Below are positions 7,577-14,197 of a stretch of DNA of 15,240 nucleotides, in pieces. This stretch comes from an uncultured Nostocoides sp. Its GTDB lineage: Bacteria; Actinomycetota; Actinomycetes; Actinomycetales; Dermatophilaceae. The notes beneath the pieces were generated by a model. The model was not told the DNA's origin, searched no databases, and saw only the letters and a program-made list of their open reading frames with translations. The DNA is taken from positions 1 to 15,240 of the forward strand of contig CAKZIH010000361.1 in the NCBI GenBank assembly GCA_936931335.1, written 5' to 3'. The translations under genes were made by a program, and so were the position numbers. Every line of letters starts with the position of its first letter. Position 1 is the stretch's first letter.

Positions 7577-9601
7577 TCAGGGTTGGGCACCCCATACCTG
7601 CAGGCTGCGGGCGCTGACGGACTGCTGGGCGCCCGCGGTGAGCACCGGCCCGTCCGCCGCGGGTCGCTCGAGCGCGGAGTCCCATAGCAGCTGATAGGCC
7701 CGGTCCGGCTGCATGTCCGGCAGGGTGAAGGCCACCTCGTCAGCGCCGCCGTTGAGCAGGATCAGCACGTCCTCGCCGGCGTCCGGGCCCGGGTCGGCTA
7801 GCAGCATGGCGGTGGCCCGTACCTGCGGGTCGTACCAAGCGTGTGGGGGCAGCGGCTGGCCGGACGGCTCATACCAGCCGAGCACGGGGCGCCCCCCCGG
7901 ACCAGCGGGGCCGGTGAAGAACCGGGTGCCGCGCAGCACCGGGTGTGCCCGCCGGATCGCGGCGAGTTCGCTGACACAGGCGAGCAGGTCCTCCTGCCAG
8001 TCCGCCAGTTGCCAGTCCAGCCAGCTGATCTCGTTGTCCTGGCAATAGGCATTGTTGTTGCCGCGCTGGGTGCGCCCGAATTCGTCGCCGGCGGTGAGCA
8101 TCGGCACCCCGGTGCTCAGTAGCAGGGTGCCGAGCAGGTTACGAATGCTGCGCCGCCGGTCGGCAAGGATCGTCGCGTCCTCGCTGGGGCCTTCGACGCC
8201 ATGGTTGTAGGACAAATTGTGGCTGCTGCCGTCCCGGTTGTCCTCCCCATTGGCCTCGTTGTGCTTGTGCTCGTATGCCGTCAGGTCCGCCGTCGTGAAA
8301 CCGTCGTGGGCGGCGACATAGTTGATCGACGCGGTCGGGGTGCGCCCGTCGTCCTGGAAGAGATCGGCGCTGCCGCACATGCGGGTGGCCACGGCGCGCA
8401 AATCGTGACCCGGCCGGCCGTTCCGGTGCGCGGCGAGATCGGCCAGCCAGAAGGTGCGCACATCGTCGCGGTAGGCGTCATTCCATTCGGCGAAGGGCGG
8501 CGGGAACTGCCCGGTCCGCCAGCCATCCGGGCCGATATCCCAAGGCTCGGCGATGAGCTTGACCCGGTTGAGCACCGGGTCGGCGCGCAACGCGGTGAGG
8601 AAGGGATGCTCGGGATCGAAGACGTTGTCCCGGGTACGGCCCAGGGCCACCGCCAGGTCGAAGCGGAAGCCATCGACATGCATCTCCTGCACCCAATAGC
8701 GCAGCGAGTCCAGCACCATCCGGGCGGCGATCGGGTCGGTGAGTTCCACGCTATTGCCGCAGCCGGTGACATCGATCTCGCGGCCGTTCTTGTCCACGCG
8801 GTAGTAGGCGCGATTGTCGAGGCCCCGCCAGGACAGTGCGGGCCGGCTCATCTCCTGCTCCGCGGTGTGGTTGTAGACCACATCGAGCAGGACCTCGATG
8901 CCCGCGGCGTGCAGCGCCTTGACCATGCCGGCAAACTCGGCCACGACCTGTGCGGGGTCGGTGGTGGCGGCATACCGGGGGTTGGGCGCGAAGAAGCCGA
9001 GGGTGTTGTAGCCCCAGTAGTTGGTCAGCCCGCGGGCCGCGACCGAGGGCTCGGTGATCGCGGCATGCACGGGAAGCAGCTCAATCGCGCTGGCCCCGAT
9101 CCGGTGCAGATGGTCGATCACGCTCGGGTGCGCCAGCCCGGCATAGGTCCCGCGCAGCGCCTGCGGCACGTGCGGGTGCAGCCGGGTCAGGCCGCGCACA
9201 TGTGCCTCATAGATGACCGTCCGCGACCAGCTGTGGCCCGGGGCGGTGTCCTCGTCCCAGTCAAAGTCGGCCCGAACCGCCACCGCCCAGCCCTCGTGAT
9301 CCACCGCCTTGGCGTAGGGGTCCAGCAGCGGCCGGCTGGCGTCGTAGCGCAGCCCGCCGGTGGGGTCGTCGGGACCGCTGGCGTGCAGGACATACCGGGT
9401 GCCGGCCCGCAGGCCGGGCAGATCGGCATACCACCAGCCGTGCAGCGGTCCGGCCAACTCGACCCGACTCTCGGCCCCGTCGGGGTCGACCAGGCGCAGG
9501 TGCACGGCATACGCGTGCCCGGCGAACACACTGAACCGAGCCCCGGTGGGGGTCCAGGTCAATCCGGGCGGGGGTGGCAGGTCACTGCCGAGGGACATCA
9601 T
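7577..9601 (-). CDS. glgX: Glycogen debranching enzyme GlgX/TreX type (GH13_11)
   Basis: Hydrolyses alpha-1,6 branches of glycogen or its limit dextrin. The protein has 674 residues: an N-terminal beta-sandwich (TPTGARFSVFAG onward, about 15-100), then the barrel with YEAHVRGLT, GYNTLGFFAPNPRY and VVYNHTAE. Catalytic residues are Asp315 (DGFRFDLA), Glu352 (LIAEPWDIG) and Asp433 (AAHDGFT). ANGEDNRDG and TAGDEFGRTQ further on are typical of the subfamily. The start is one of two consecutive ATGs (9601 or 9598); a longer frame from 9712 would run into the divergent gene and lacks family residues. No good ribosome site precedes it, but a -10-like TAGGCT ends 8 nt upstream, so the mRNA may be leaderless. 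It heads the operon with glgE. TreX-like activity feeding TreY/TreZ trehalose synthesis is a possible alternative role. Confidence 0.93.
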   Translation of the reverse strand: MMSLGSDLPPPPGLTWTPTGARFSVFAGHAYAVHLRLVDPDGAESRVELAGPLHGWWYADLPGLRAGTRYVLHASGPDDPTGGLRYDASRPLLDPYAKAVDHEGWAVAVRADFDWDEDTAPGHSWSRTVIYEAHVRGLTRLHPHVPQALRGTYAGLAHPSVIDHLHRIGASAIELLPVHAAITEPSVAARGLTNYWGYNTLGFFAPNPRYAATTDPAQVVAEFAGMVKALHAAGIEVLLDVVYNHTAEQEMSRPALSWRGLDNRAYYRVDKNGREIDVTGCGNSVELTDPIAARMVLDSLRYWVQEMHVDGFRFDLAVALGRTRDNVFDPEHPFLTALRADPVLNRVKLIAEPWDIGPDGWRTGQFPPPFAEWNDAYRDDVRTFWLADLAAHRNGRPGHDLRAVATRMCGSADLFQDDGRTPTASINYVAAHDGFTTADLTAYEHKHNEANGEDNRDGSSHNLSYNHGVEGPSEDATILADRRRSIRNLLGTLLLSTGVPMLTAGDEFGRTQRGNNNAYCQDNEISWLDWQLADWQEDLLACVSELAAIRRAHPVLRGTRFFTGPAGPGGRPVLGWYEPSGQPLPPHAWYDPQVRATAMLLADPGPDAGEDVLILLNGGADEVAFTLPDMQPDRAYQLLWDSALERPAADGPVLTAGAQQSVSARSLQVWGAQP

Positions 9602-9609
9602 GGCCGCAC

Positions 9610-9615
9610 AGCCTA
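9610..9615 (-). promoter_or_regulatory. Candidate -10 box for glgX (leaderless)
   Basis: TAGGCT on the minus strand matches the actinobacterial TANNNT -10 pattern and ends 8 nt before the ATG at 9601. I see no -35 match at the usual spacing. It would place transcription start at or next to the start codon. Confidence 0.45.
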
Positions 9616-9624
9616 GGCAGTCGG

Positions 9625-9630
9625 TACGTT
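9625..9630 (+). promoter_or_regulatory. Candidate -10 box for the YbjN-domain gene (leaderless)
   Basis: TACGTT fits TANNNT and ends 6 nt before the ATG at 9637. No recognisable -35 box. The only purine run, GGGGG at 9631-9635, is one base from the ATG and too close for a normal ribosome site, which favours a leaderless transcript. Confidence 0.5.
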
Positions 9631-9636
9631 GGGGGT

Positions 9637-10218
9637 ATGACCGATCCCACCGCCCTGCCCAACCTGCCCGGCTTCGGGGGCCCCGCCGCCCCCCAAGGTG
9701 CCAATGGCGCACCGCCCGCGGAGGCTCCGCTGACCGAGCGGCTCACGCAGGCGCTCACCGACCTCGAGTTGTCGCCGACCACCGATGCCGATGGCGACCT
9801 AACCTTCGTCTTCCAGGACCAGCAGCTGTTCATTCGCGCCTCCGACGACGAGGCGCAGGTGGTGCGGATCTTCGGCCAGTGGCGCCTCGCCGAGCCGGTG
9901 CCGGACGACGAGAACGAGCGTCTGGCCGCCTGCAATGACGTGAACATCGCGTTCAACATGATCAAGACGGCGATCGCCGAGGACACGCTGCTGGTGACCA
10001 CCGAGCACATGATCCCGCGCGGCGCCGATGTGCGCAGCCTGCTCATGGTCGCCATCCCGCTGGTCCTGCACGGGGTGAGCCTGTGGCACCAGCGCGCCAT
10101 CGGCGAAGAGGCCATGGCGCAGATGGCGCAGGAGCAGGAGCAGGGCACTCCGGACGCCGACACTCAGAACCCGGGCGCTCAGGGCCCGGGCGCCACCCCC
10201 ACCACCCCGGGGGTCTGA
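9637..10218 (+). CDS. YbjN-domain protein
   Basis: A 193-residue soluble protein with no signal peptide or membrane segment. Residues 1-31 are Pro/Gly/Ala-rich. The core, about 32-160, looks like the YbjN / type III secretion chaperone-like fold: LTERLTQALTDL, FQDQQLFIRA, NDVNIAFNMIKTAI, then a strand-rich stretch with TTEHMI. The C-terminal 35 residues are Gln/Glu then Pro/Gly-rich and probably disordered. Biochemical function is unknown; E. coli YbjN affects stress and motility phenotypes, but actinobacterial members are uncharacterised as far as I know. It starts 35 bp from divergent glgX and ends 4 nt before the enoyl-CoA hydratase gene, so the latter two are probably co-transcribed. The family call is by pattern and moderate; the coding call is firm. 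Confidence 0.75.
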   Translation: MTDPTALPNLPGFGGPAAPQGANGAPPAEAPLTERLTQALTDLELSPTTDADGDLTFVFQDQQLFIRASDDEAQVVRIFGQWRLAEPVPDDENERLAACNDVNIAFNMIKTAIAEDTLLVTTEHMIPRGADVRSLLMVAIPLVLHGVSLWHQRAIGEEAMAQMAQEQEQGTPDADTQNPGAQGPGATPTTPGV

Positions 10219-10222
10219 GGTC

Positions 10223-11002
10223 GTGGGGGAGTTCGTCCGGCTCGAGGTGACCGACGGCATCGGGACCATCCGGATCGACCGGCCCCCGATGAACCCGCTC
10301 AACCTGCAGGTGCAGAGCGAGCTCGCCGAGGCGGCGGCCGCCGCGACCGCGGATCCGCAGGTCGCCGCGGTCGTCGTCTATGGCGGGGAACGCGTTTTTG
10401 CCGCCGGCGCCGACGTCAAGCAGATGCGCACGATGACGTATGCCGACATGGTCGCCGCCAGCGCCGGGATCCAGGATTTCACCAAGGCGCTGGCGGGGAT
10501 CCCCAAGCCCACCGTCGCCGCGATCACCGGCTATGCGCTCGGCGCGGGCTGCGAGGTGGCGCTCGCCTGCGATTTTCGGATCGCCGCCGATGACGCGACG
10601 CTCGGGCAGCCCGAGATCCTGCTCGGGGTCATCCCCGGCGCGGGCGGCACCCAGCGCCTGGCCCGGCTGATCGGCCCGGCCCGCGCCAAGGATCTGATCT
10701 TTTCCGGCCGTTTCGTCTCCGCGCAGGAGGCGCTGGCCATCGGCCTGGTCGACGAACTCGTGCCCGCTGCCGAGGTCTGTGCCACGGCCCGGGAGCGGAT
10801 GGCGCGCTATGTCGGGGGACCCGCCCTGGCGTTGCGCGCCGCCAAGGAGGCCATCGACCGGGGCCTCGAGGTTGACCTGGACGCGGGCCTCCAGTTGGAG
10901 CGGACCCTCTTCGCCAGCCTGTTCGCCACCGCCGACCGCGAGGCCGGGATGACCTCATTCGTCGAGCAGGGGCCGGGCAAGGCGACCTTCACCGGGCGCT
11001 GA
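10223..11002 (+). CDS. Enoyl-CoA hydratase (crotonase family)
   Basis: Probably hydrates trans-2-enoyl-CoA to 3-hydroxyacyl-CoA in fatty-acid or amino-acid degradation. It is 259 residues, the usual single-domain crotonase length. The oxyanion-hole segment FAAGADVKQM and second one YALGAGCEVALACD are present. Both catalytic glutamates are there, Glu111 (GAGCE) and Glu131 (LGQPEILLG), 20 residues apart as in rat mitochondrial hydratase (Glu144/Glu164). PGAGGTQRLARLIG follows. Keeping both glutamates argues for a true hydratase over isomerase-only members; chain-length preference cannot be told. The GTG at 10223 fits the family N-terminus (FVRLEV). GAGG just before it is only 2 nt away and overlaps the upstream TGA, so translation is probably coupled to the YbjN gene. 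EtfBA downstream fits an acyl-CoA oxidation setting. Confidence 0.9.
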   Translation: MGEFVRLEVTDGIGTIRIDRPPMNPLNLQVQSELAEAAAAATADPQVAAVVVYGGERVFAAGADVKQMRTMTYADMVAASAGIQDFTKALAGIPKPTVAAITGYALGAGCEVALACDFRIAADDATLGQPEILLGVIPGAGGTQRLARLIGPARAKDLIFSGRFVSAQEALAIGLVDELVPAAEVCATARERMARYVGGPALALRAAKEAIDRGLEVDLDAGLQLERTLFASLFATADREAGMTSFVEQGPGKATFTGR

Positions 11003-11071
11003 ACGGGCATACCGGGGCGTAAGCGGGATCACGCGCGCTGCGGTCGGCGCCCGCCGCTGCGGCTGCGAGAC

Positions 11072-11077
11072 TAGGAA
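11072..11077 (+). promoter_or_regulatory. Weak candidate -10 box before etfB
   Basis: TAGGAA sits in ctaggaaaagtt, the only A/T-rich island of the 136-bp gap 11003-11138. It lacks the final T of TANNNT and has no -35 partner. If real, the leader would be about 55 nt and contain the hairpin at 11096-11116. Confidence 0.25.
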
Positions 11078-11095
11078 AAGTTCACCGGTGCCGCT

Positions 11096-11116
11096 GCGTG
11101 CGGCGCCGCCGCACGC
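11096..11116 (+). other. Perfect 9-bp inverted repeat in the etfB leader
   Basis: GCGTGCGGC, spacer GCC, then GCCGCACGC: a perfect GC stem with a 3-nt loop. It ends 22 nt before the etfB ATG and about 7 nt before the GAGGA ribosome site. It has no T-tract, so it is not a standard terminator. It could be an mRNA leader hairpin or a dimeric operator. Confidence 0.55.
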
Positions 11117-11138
11117 CGGAAGTGAGGACCGAGTCCTG

Positions 11139-11921
11139 ATGAATATCGTCGTCTGCGTCAAGCATGTCCCCGATGCGCAGTCCGACCGTGGCTTTGATGC
11201 CGCGGACAATACGACCGACCGTGACAACGTCGACGGTCTGCTCAGCGAGCTTGACGAATACGCCATCGAGGAGGCCCTCAAGCTCGTCGAGGCCGGCGAG
11301 GGTGAGGTGACCGTGCTCACCGTCGGCCCGCAGCAGGCGGGCGATGCGCTGAAGAAGGCCCTGCAGATGGGCGCGCACAAGGGTGTCCTGGTCACCGACG
11401 AGGCGATCGCCGGGTCGTGCGCAATCACCACCTCGCTCGTGCTCGCCGAGGCGATCAAGAAGATCGGCACCCCCGACCTGGTCATCACCGGTATGGCGTC
11501 CACCGACGGCACCATGGGTGTGCTGCCGGCGATGCTCGCCGAGCGCCTCGCGTTGCCGCAGATCACCCTCGCCTCGGAGCTGTCCGTCAGCGACGGCCAG
11601 GTCAGCGCCCGCCGGGATGGCGATGTCGCCAGCGAGACCATCGTCGGCGCCCTGCCGGCCCTGGTGTCGGTGACCGACCAAATCAACGAGCCGCGCTATC
11701 CCTCGTTCAAGGGGATCATGGCCGCCAAGAAGAAGCCGCTGGAGACCTGGTCGCTGGCCGACCTTGGCGTGGATGCCGGTCAGGTCGGCCTGGCGAATGC
11801 CTACACCGAGGTCGTCTCGGTCTCCCAGCGCCCGCCGCGCGAGCAGGGCGAGATCGTCACCGACGAGGGCGACGGCGGCACCCGCCTCGCCGAATTCCTC
11901 GCCGCCCGCAAGTTCGTCTGA
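11139..11921 (+). CDS. etfB: Electron transfer flavoprotein, beta subunit
   Basis: With EtfA it carries electrons from acyl-CoA dehydrogenases toward the quinone pool. The 260 residues start MNIVVCVKHVPD and include LDEYAIEEALKL, the AMP-binding segment STDGTMGVLPAMLAE (Asp123), and the partner-recognition loop region YPSFKGIMAAKKK. Length is typical. The ATG at 11139 matches the family start and has GAGGA about 10 nt upstream; the longer open frame upstream runs through the hairpin leader and is not supported. It is followed 41 nt later by etfA. The gene lacks obvious signs of the extra flavin site of bifurcating EtfB, though this cannot be settled by eye. Confidence 0.96.
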   Translation: MNIVVCVKHVPDAQSDRGFDAADNTTDRDNVDGLLSELDEYAIEEALKLVEAGEGEVTVLTVGPQQAGDALKKALQMGAHKGVLVTDEAIAGSCAITTSLVLAEAIKKIGTPDLVITGMASTDGTMGVLPAMLAERLALPQITLASELSVSDGQVSARRDGDVASETIVGALPALVSVTDQINEPRYPSFKGIMAAKKKPLETWSLADLGVDAGQVGLANAYTEVVSVSQRPPREQGEIVTDEGDGGTRLAEFLAARKFV

Positions 11922-11962
11922 GCGCCCGCGCGCCCGATTCCGTTATCGCACAGGAGATAGTT

Positions 11963-12922
11963 ATGGCCGAGATCTTCGTTCTCGTCGACCACGCCGGCGG
12001 TGAGGTCCGCAAAACCACCGCCGAGATGCTCACCATCGCCGCCCGTTTTGGCCAGCCGTCCGCCGTCTTCATCGGCCCCGGCGCCCAGGAGGCGCAGCCG
12101 ACCCTCGCCAAGTATGGCGCCGGCCGGGTCTACACGATCGACTCCGCCGATGTCACGGGCTACCTGGTGGCACCCCAGGCCGAGTTCCTCGCCGCCCTGG
12201 TCCGCAAGATCAAGCCGGCCGCGGTGCTACTGCCGGCCACCCCGGCCGGCAAGGAGGTCGCCGCTCGCCTGGCGATCAAGACCGACTCCGGTCTGATCAC
12301 CGACGCCATCGACGTCCAGCCCGGTGCGGACGGCTCGCTGGTGACCACCCAGTCGGTGTTTGCCGGTAGCTACACCGTGCAGGCCCGGGTCACCAAGGGC
12401 ACCCCGATCATCACCATCAAGCCCAATTCCGCTGCGCCGCAGGAGAATGCCTGCGCTGCTCAGGTCGTGCCGGTCAACCTGACCATCACCGACGGGGCCA
12501 AGACCGCCCAGATCAGCGAATCCACCGAGAAGAAGGCCTCAGGGCGTCCCGAACTGACCGAAGCCGCGATCGTGGTCTCCGGCGGGCGTGGCACCGCCGG
12601 CGACTTCGCCCCGGTCGAGGCCTTCGCCGACAGCCTGGGCGCCGCGGTCGGCGCCTCGCGCGCCGCCGTCGACGCGGGGTGGTATCCGCATACCTCCCAG
12701 GTCGGTCAGACCGGCAAGCAGGTCAGCCCGCAGCTGTATGTCGCGTGCGGGATCTCCGGTGCTATTCAGCACCGCGCCGGGATGCAGACCTCCAAGACCA
12801 TCGTCGCGGTCAACAAGGACCCGGAGGCGCCGATCTTCGATCTGGTCGACTTCGGGGTGGTCGGTGACCTCTTCACTGTCCTGCCGCAGGCCTCTGAACA
12901 GGTCCAGCAGCGCAAGGGCTGA
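11963..12922 (+). CDS. etfA: Electron transfer flavoprotein, alpha subunit
   Basis: FAD-binding partner of EtfB. The 319 residues comprise an N-terminal Rossmann-like half (MAEIFVLVDHAGG; LLPATPAGKEVAARLA) and the C-terminal FAD domain with SGGRGT (from Ser206), ASRAAVDAGW, SQVGQTGKQVSPQLY (GQTGK from about 248), GISGAIQH and NKDPEAPIFD. All are standard for EtfA. A perfect AGGAG (11952-11956) lies 6 nt before the ATG. A strong GC hairpin follows the stop and probably ends the etfBA transcript. No associated EtfD/ETF-quinone oxidoreductase or acyl-CoA dehydrogenase is visible. Confidence 0.97.
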   Translation: MAEIFVLVDHAGGEVRKTTAEMLTIAARFGQPSAVFIGPGAQEAQPTLAKYGAGRVYTIDSADVTGYLVAPQAEFLAALVRKIKPAAVLLPATPAGKEVAARLAIKTDSGLITDAIDVQPGADGSLVTTQSVFAGSYTVQARVTKGTPIITIKPNSAAPQENACAAQVVPVNLTITDGAKTAQISESTEKKASGRPELTEAAIVVSGGRGTAGDFAPVEAFADSLGAAVGASRAAVDAGWYPHTSQVGQTGKQVSPQLYVACGISGAIQHRAGMQTSKTIVAVNKDPEAPIFDLVDFGVVGDLFTVLPQASEQVQQRKG

Positions 12923-12952
12923 GCGCCCCCATCTCGCTGAACGTGCTGCTCG

Positions 12953-12991
12953 GCGCGCCCCGGCCGGCCCTTCGCCGGTCCGGGGCCGCGC
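12953..12991 (+). terminator. Probable terminator hairpin after etfA
   Basis: Left arm GCGCG-CCCCGG-CCGGC (12953-12968) pairs with GCCGG-t-CCGGGG-c-CGCGC (12974-12991) around a CCTTC loop, about 16 GC pairs with two single-base bulges. It starts 30 nt after the etfA stop. No T-tract follows, as is common for actinobacterial terminators. Confidence 0.65.
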
Positions 12992-13002
12992 TCGGCGGCT
13001 CG

Positions 13003-13008
13003 TAAAAT
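13003..13008 (+). promoter_or_regulatory. -10 box for iscS, leaderless transcript likely
   Basis: TAAAAT is a near-consensus -10 in very GC-rich surroundings and ends 7 nt before the GTG at 13016. No ribosome site or -35 box is seen. Transcription would start at or beside the start codon. Confidence 0.6.
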
Positions 13009-13015
13009 TGCCCTC

Positions 13016-14197
13016 GTGAGCGTTTATCTCGACCATGCGGCCAGCACCCCGATGCTGCCCGCGGCCCGCGCGGCCTTGCTCGAGCAGCTCGAACAGGTGG
13101 GCAACCCGTCCTCGATCCACGCCGCCGGCCGCCGAGCCCGCCGGGTGGTCGAGGAGGCCCGCGAACGCCTCGCCGCCGCCATCGGCGCGCACCGCAGCGA
13201 GGTCATCTTCACCTCCGGCGGCACCGAGGCCGACAACCTGGCGGTCAAGGGCGCCTATGCGGCCCGCGTCGGCGCCGACCCCACCCGGCGCCGCGTCGTG
13301 GTCAGTGGGGTAGAGCACCACGCGGTGCTCGACGGGGCGGAACATCTCGCGCGCACCGCGAATGCCACGGTGGACTTCGTGGAGCCCGACGCCGGGGGCG
13401 CGATCTGCCCGGACGCCCTGGCCCACGTGCTGGGGGATGGCGCGGACGTCGCGGTGGCCAGCCTGGTGTGGGCCAACAACGAGATCGGCACGATTTCCCC
13501 GATGGTCGAACTCGCCGCGGTGGCCCGCGAGCGCGGGGTCACCCTGCACAGTGACGCCGTGCAGGCGGTGGGACATATCCCGGTGGACTTCGCCGCCAGC
13601 GGCCTGGACCTGATGACGCTGACCGGTCACAAGCTTGGCGGGCCGATCGGGGCCGGGGCGCTGATTGCTCGCCGCGATGCGACGCTGGAACCGCTCCTGC
13701 ACGGCGGGGGCCAGGAGCGCGGGGTTCGTTCCGGGACCGTCGACGCGCCCGCCGTATGGGCTTTGGCGAGCGCGGTCGAGGAATCGGTTGCCAACCTGAC
13801 GGCCGAGAGCGTCCGCCTGATTACCCTGCGGGACAGGCTGATTCACGGCGCGCTGGCGCTGGACCTCGACGTGCGGGTGACCGGGCACTGGACGCCCGGC
13901 AGCGCCGCCGACCGGCTGCCCGGCAATGTGCACCTGCGCGTGCCCGGCGCCGATGGCGACTCGCTGCTCTTCCTCCTGGATGAGGCGGAAATCGCCTGCG
14001 CGACCGGGTCCGCTTGCTCGGCGGGTGTGCCGCGCCCCAGCCATGTGGTGCTGGCACTCGGCATACCGGAAGCGGACGCGCACGGGTCGTTGCGGCTGAC
14101 CCTCGGTCATACCTCCACGGAGGCGGACGTGGACGCGGCCTTGGCCGCCCTCCCGACCGCGATCGAGCGGGCCCGCCGGGCCAAGGGGGCGAGCTGA
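13016..14197 (+). CDS. iscS: Cysteine desulfurase (IscS/NifS class)
   Basis: PLP enzyme that removes sulfur from cysteine and passes it on as persulfide. The 393 residues start VYLDHAASTPM, with TSGGTEADN and the GVEHHAVL histidine motif. The PLP Schiff-base lysine is Lys206 (TGHKLGGP), preceded by the HSDAVQAVGH aspartate motif. The persulfide-forming Cys334 lies in ATGSACSAG, a group I (IscS/NifS) loop. The GTG at 13016 is supported by a TAAAAT box 7 nt upstream and by the family N-terminus; there is no ribosome site. The stop overlaps the mnmA ATG (TGATG). No iscU, sufU or sufBCD is next to it. This points to a sulfur donor for MnmA, as for the B. subtilis YrvO-MnmA pair and the M. tuberculosis iscS-trmU pair, though a wider role in Fe-S assembly remains possible. 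Confidence 0.94.
   Translation: MSVYLDHAASTPMLPAARAALLEQLEQVGNPSSIHAAGRRARRVVEEARERLAAAIGAHRSEVIFTSGGTEADNLAVKGAYAARVGADPTRRRVVVSGVEHHAVLDGAEHLARTANATVDFVEPDAGGAICPDALAHVLGDGADVAVASLVWANNEIGTISPMVELAAVARERGVTLHSDAVQAVGHIPVDFAASGLDLMTLTGHKLGGPIGAGALIARRDATLEPLLHGGGQERGVRSGTVDAPAVWALASAVEESVANLTAESVRLITLRDRLIHGALALDLDVRVTGHWTPGSAADRLPGNVHLRVPGADGDSLLFLLDEAEIACATGSACSAGVPRPSHVVLALGIPEADAHGSLRLTLGHTSTEADVDAALAALPTAIERARRAKGAS

Larger units (their letters stand above)
955..14067. repeat. Dispersed octamer GGCATACC / GGTATGCC, eight exact copies
   Basis: Exact copies read on the plus strand: GGCATACC at 955, 5152, 8969, 9425, 11006 and 14060; GGTATGCC at 3833 and 3900. The core GCATAC/GTATGC occurs about 23 times. 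Copies lie in several reading frames, on both strands relative to transcription, and once just after a stop codon (11006). Function unknown; see the finding. Confidence 0.6.

Noticed and set aside
9602..9712. Longer glgX frame starting at 9712
   Set aside because: The added residues are basic shadow sequence of the divergent gene; the GlgX homology starts after the ATG pair at 9601/9598.
12923..13015. Riboswitch or attenuator before iscS
   Set aside because: The hairpin lies upstream of the -10 box and so would not be in the iscS transcript; a terminator for etfBA explains it.
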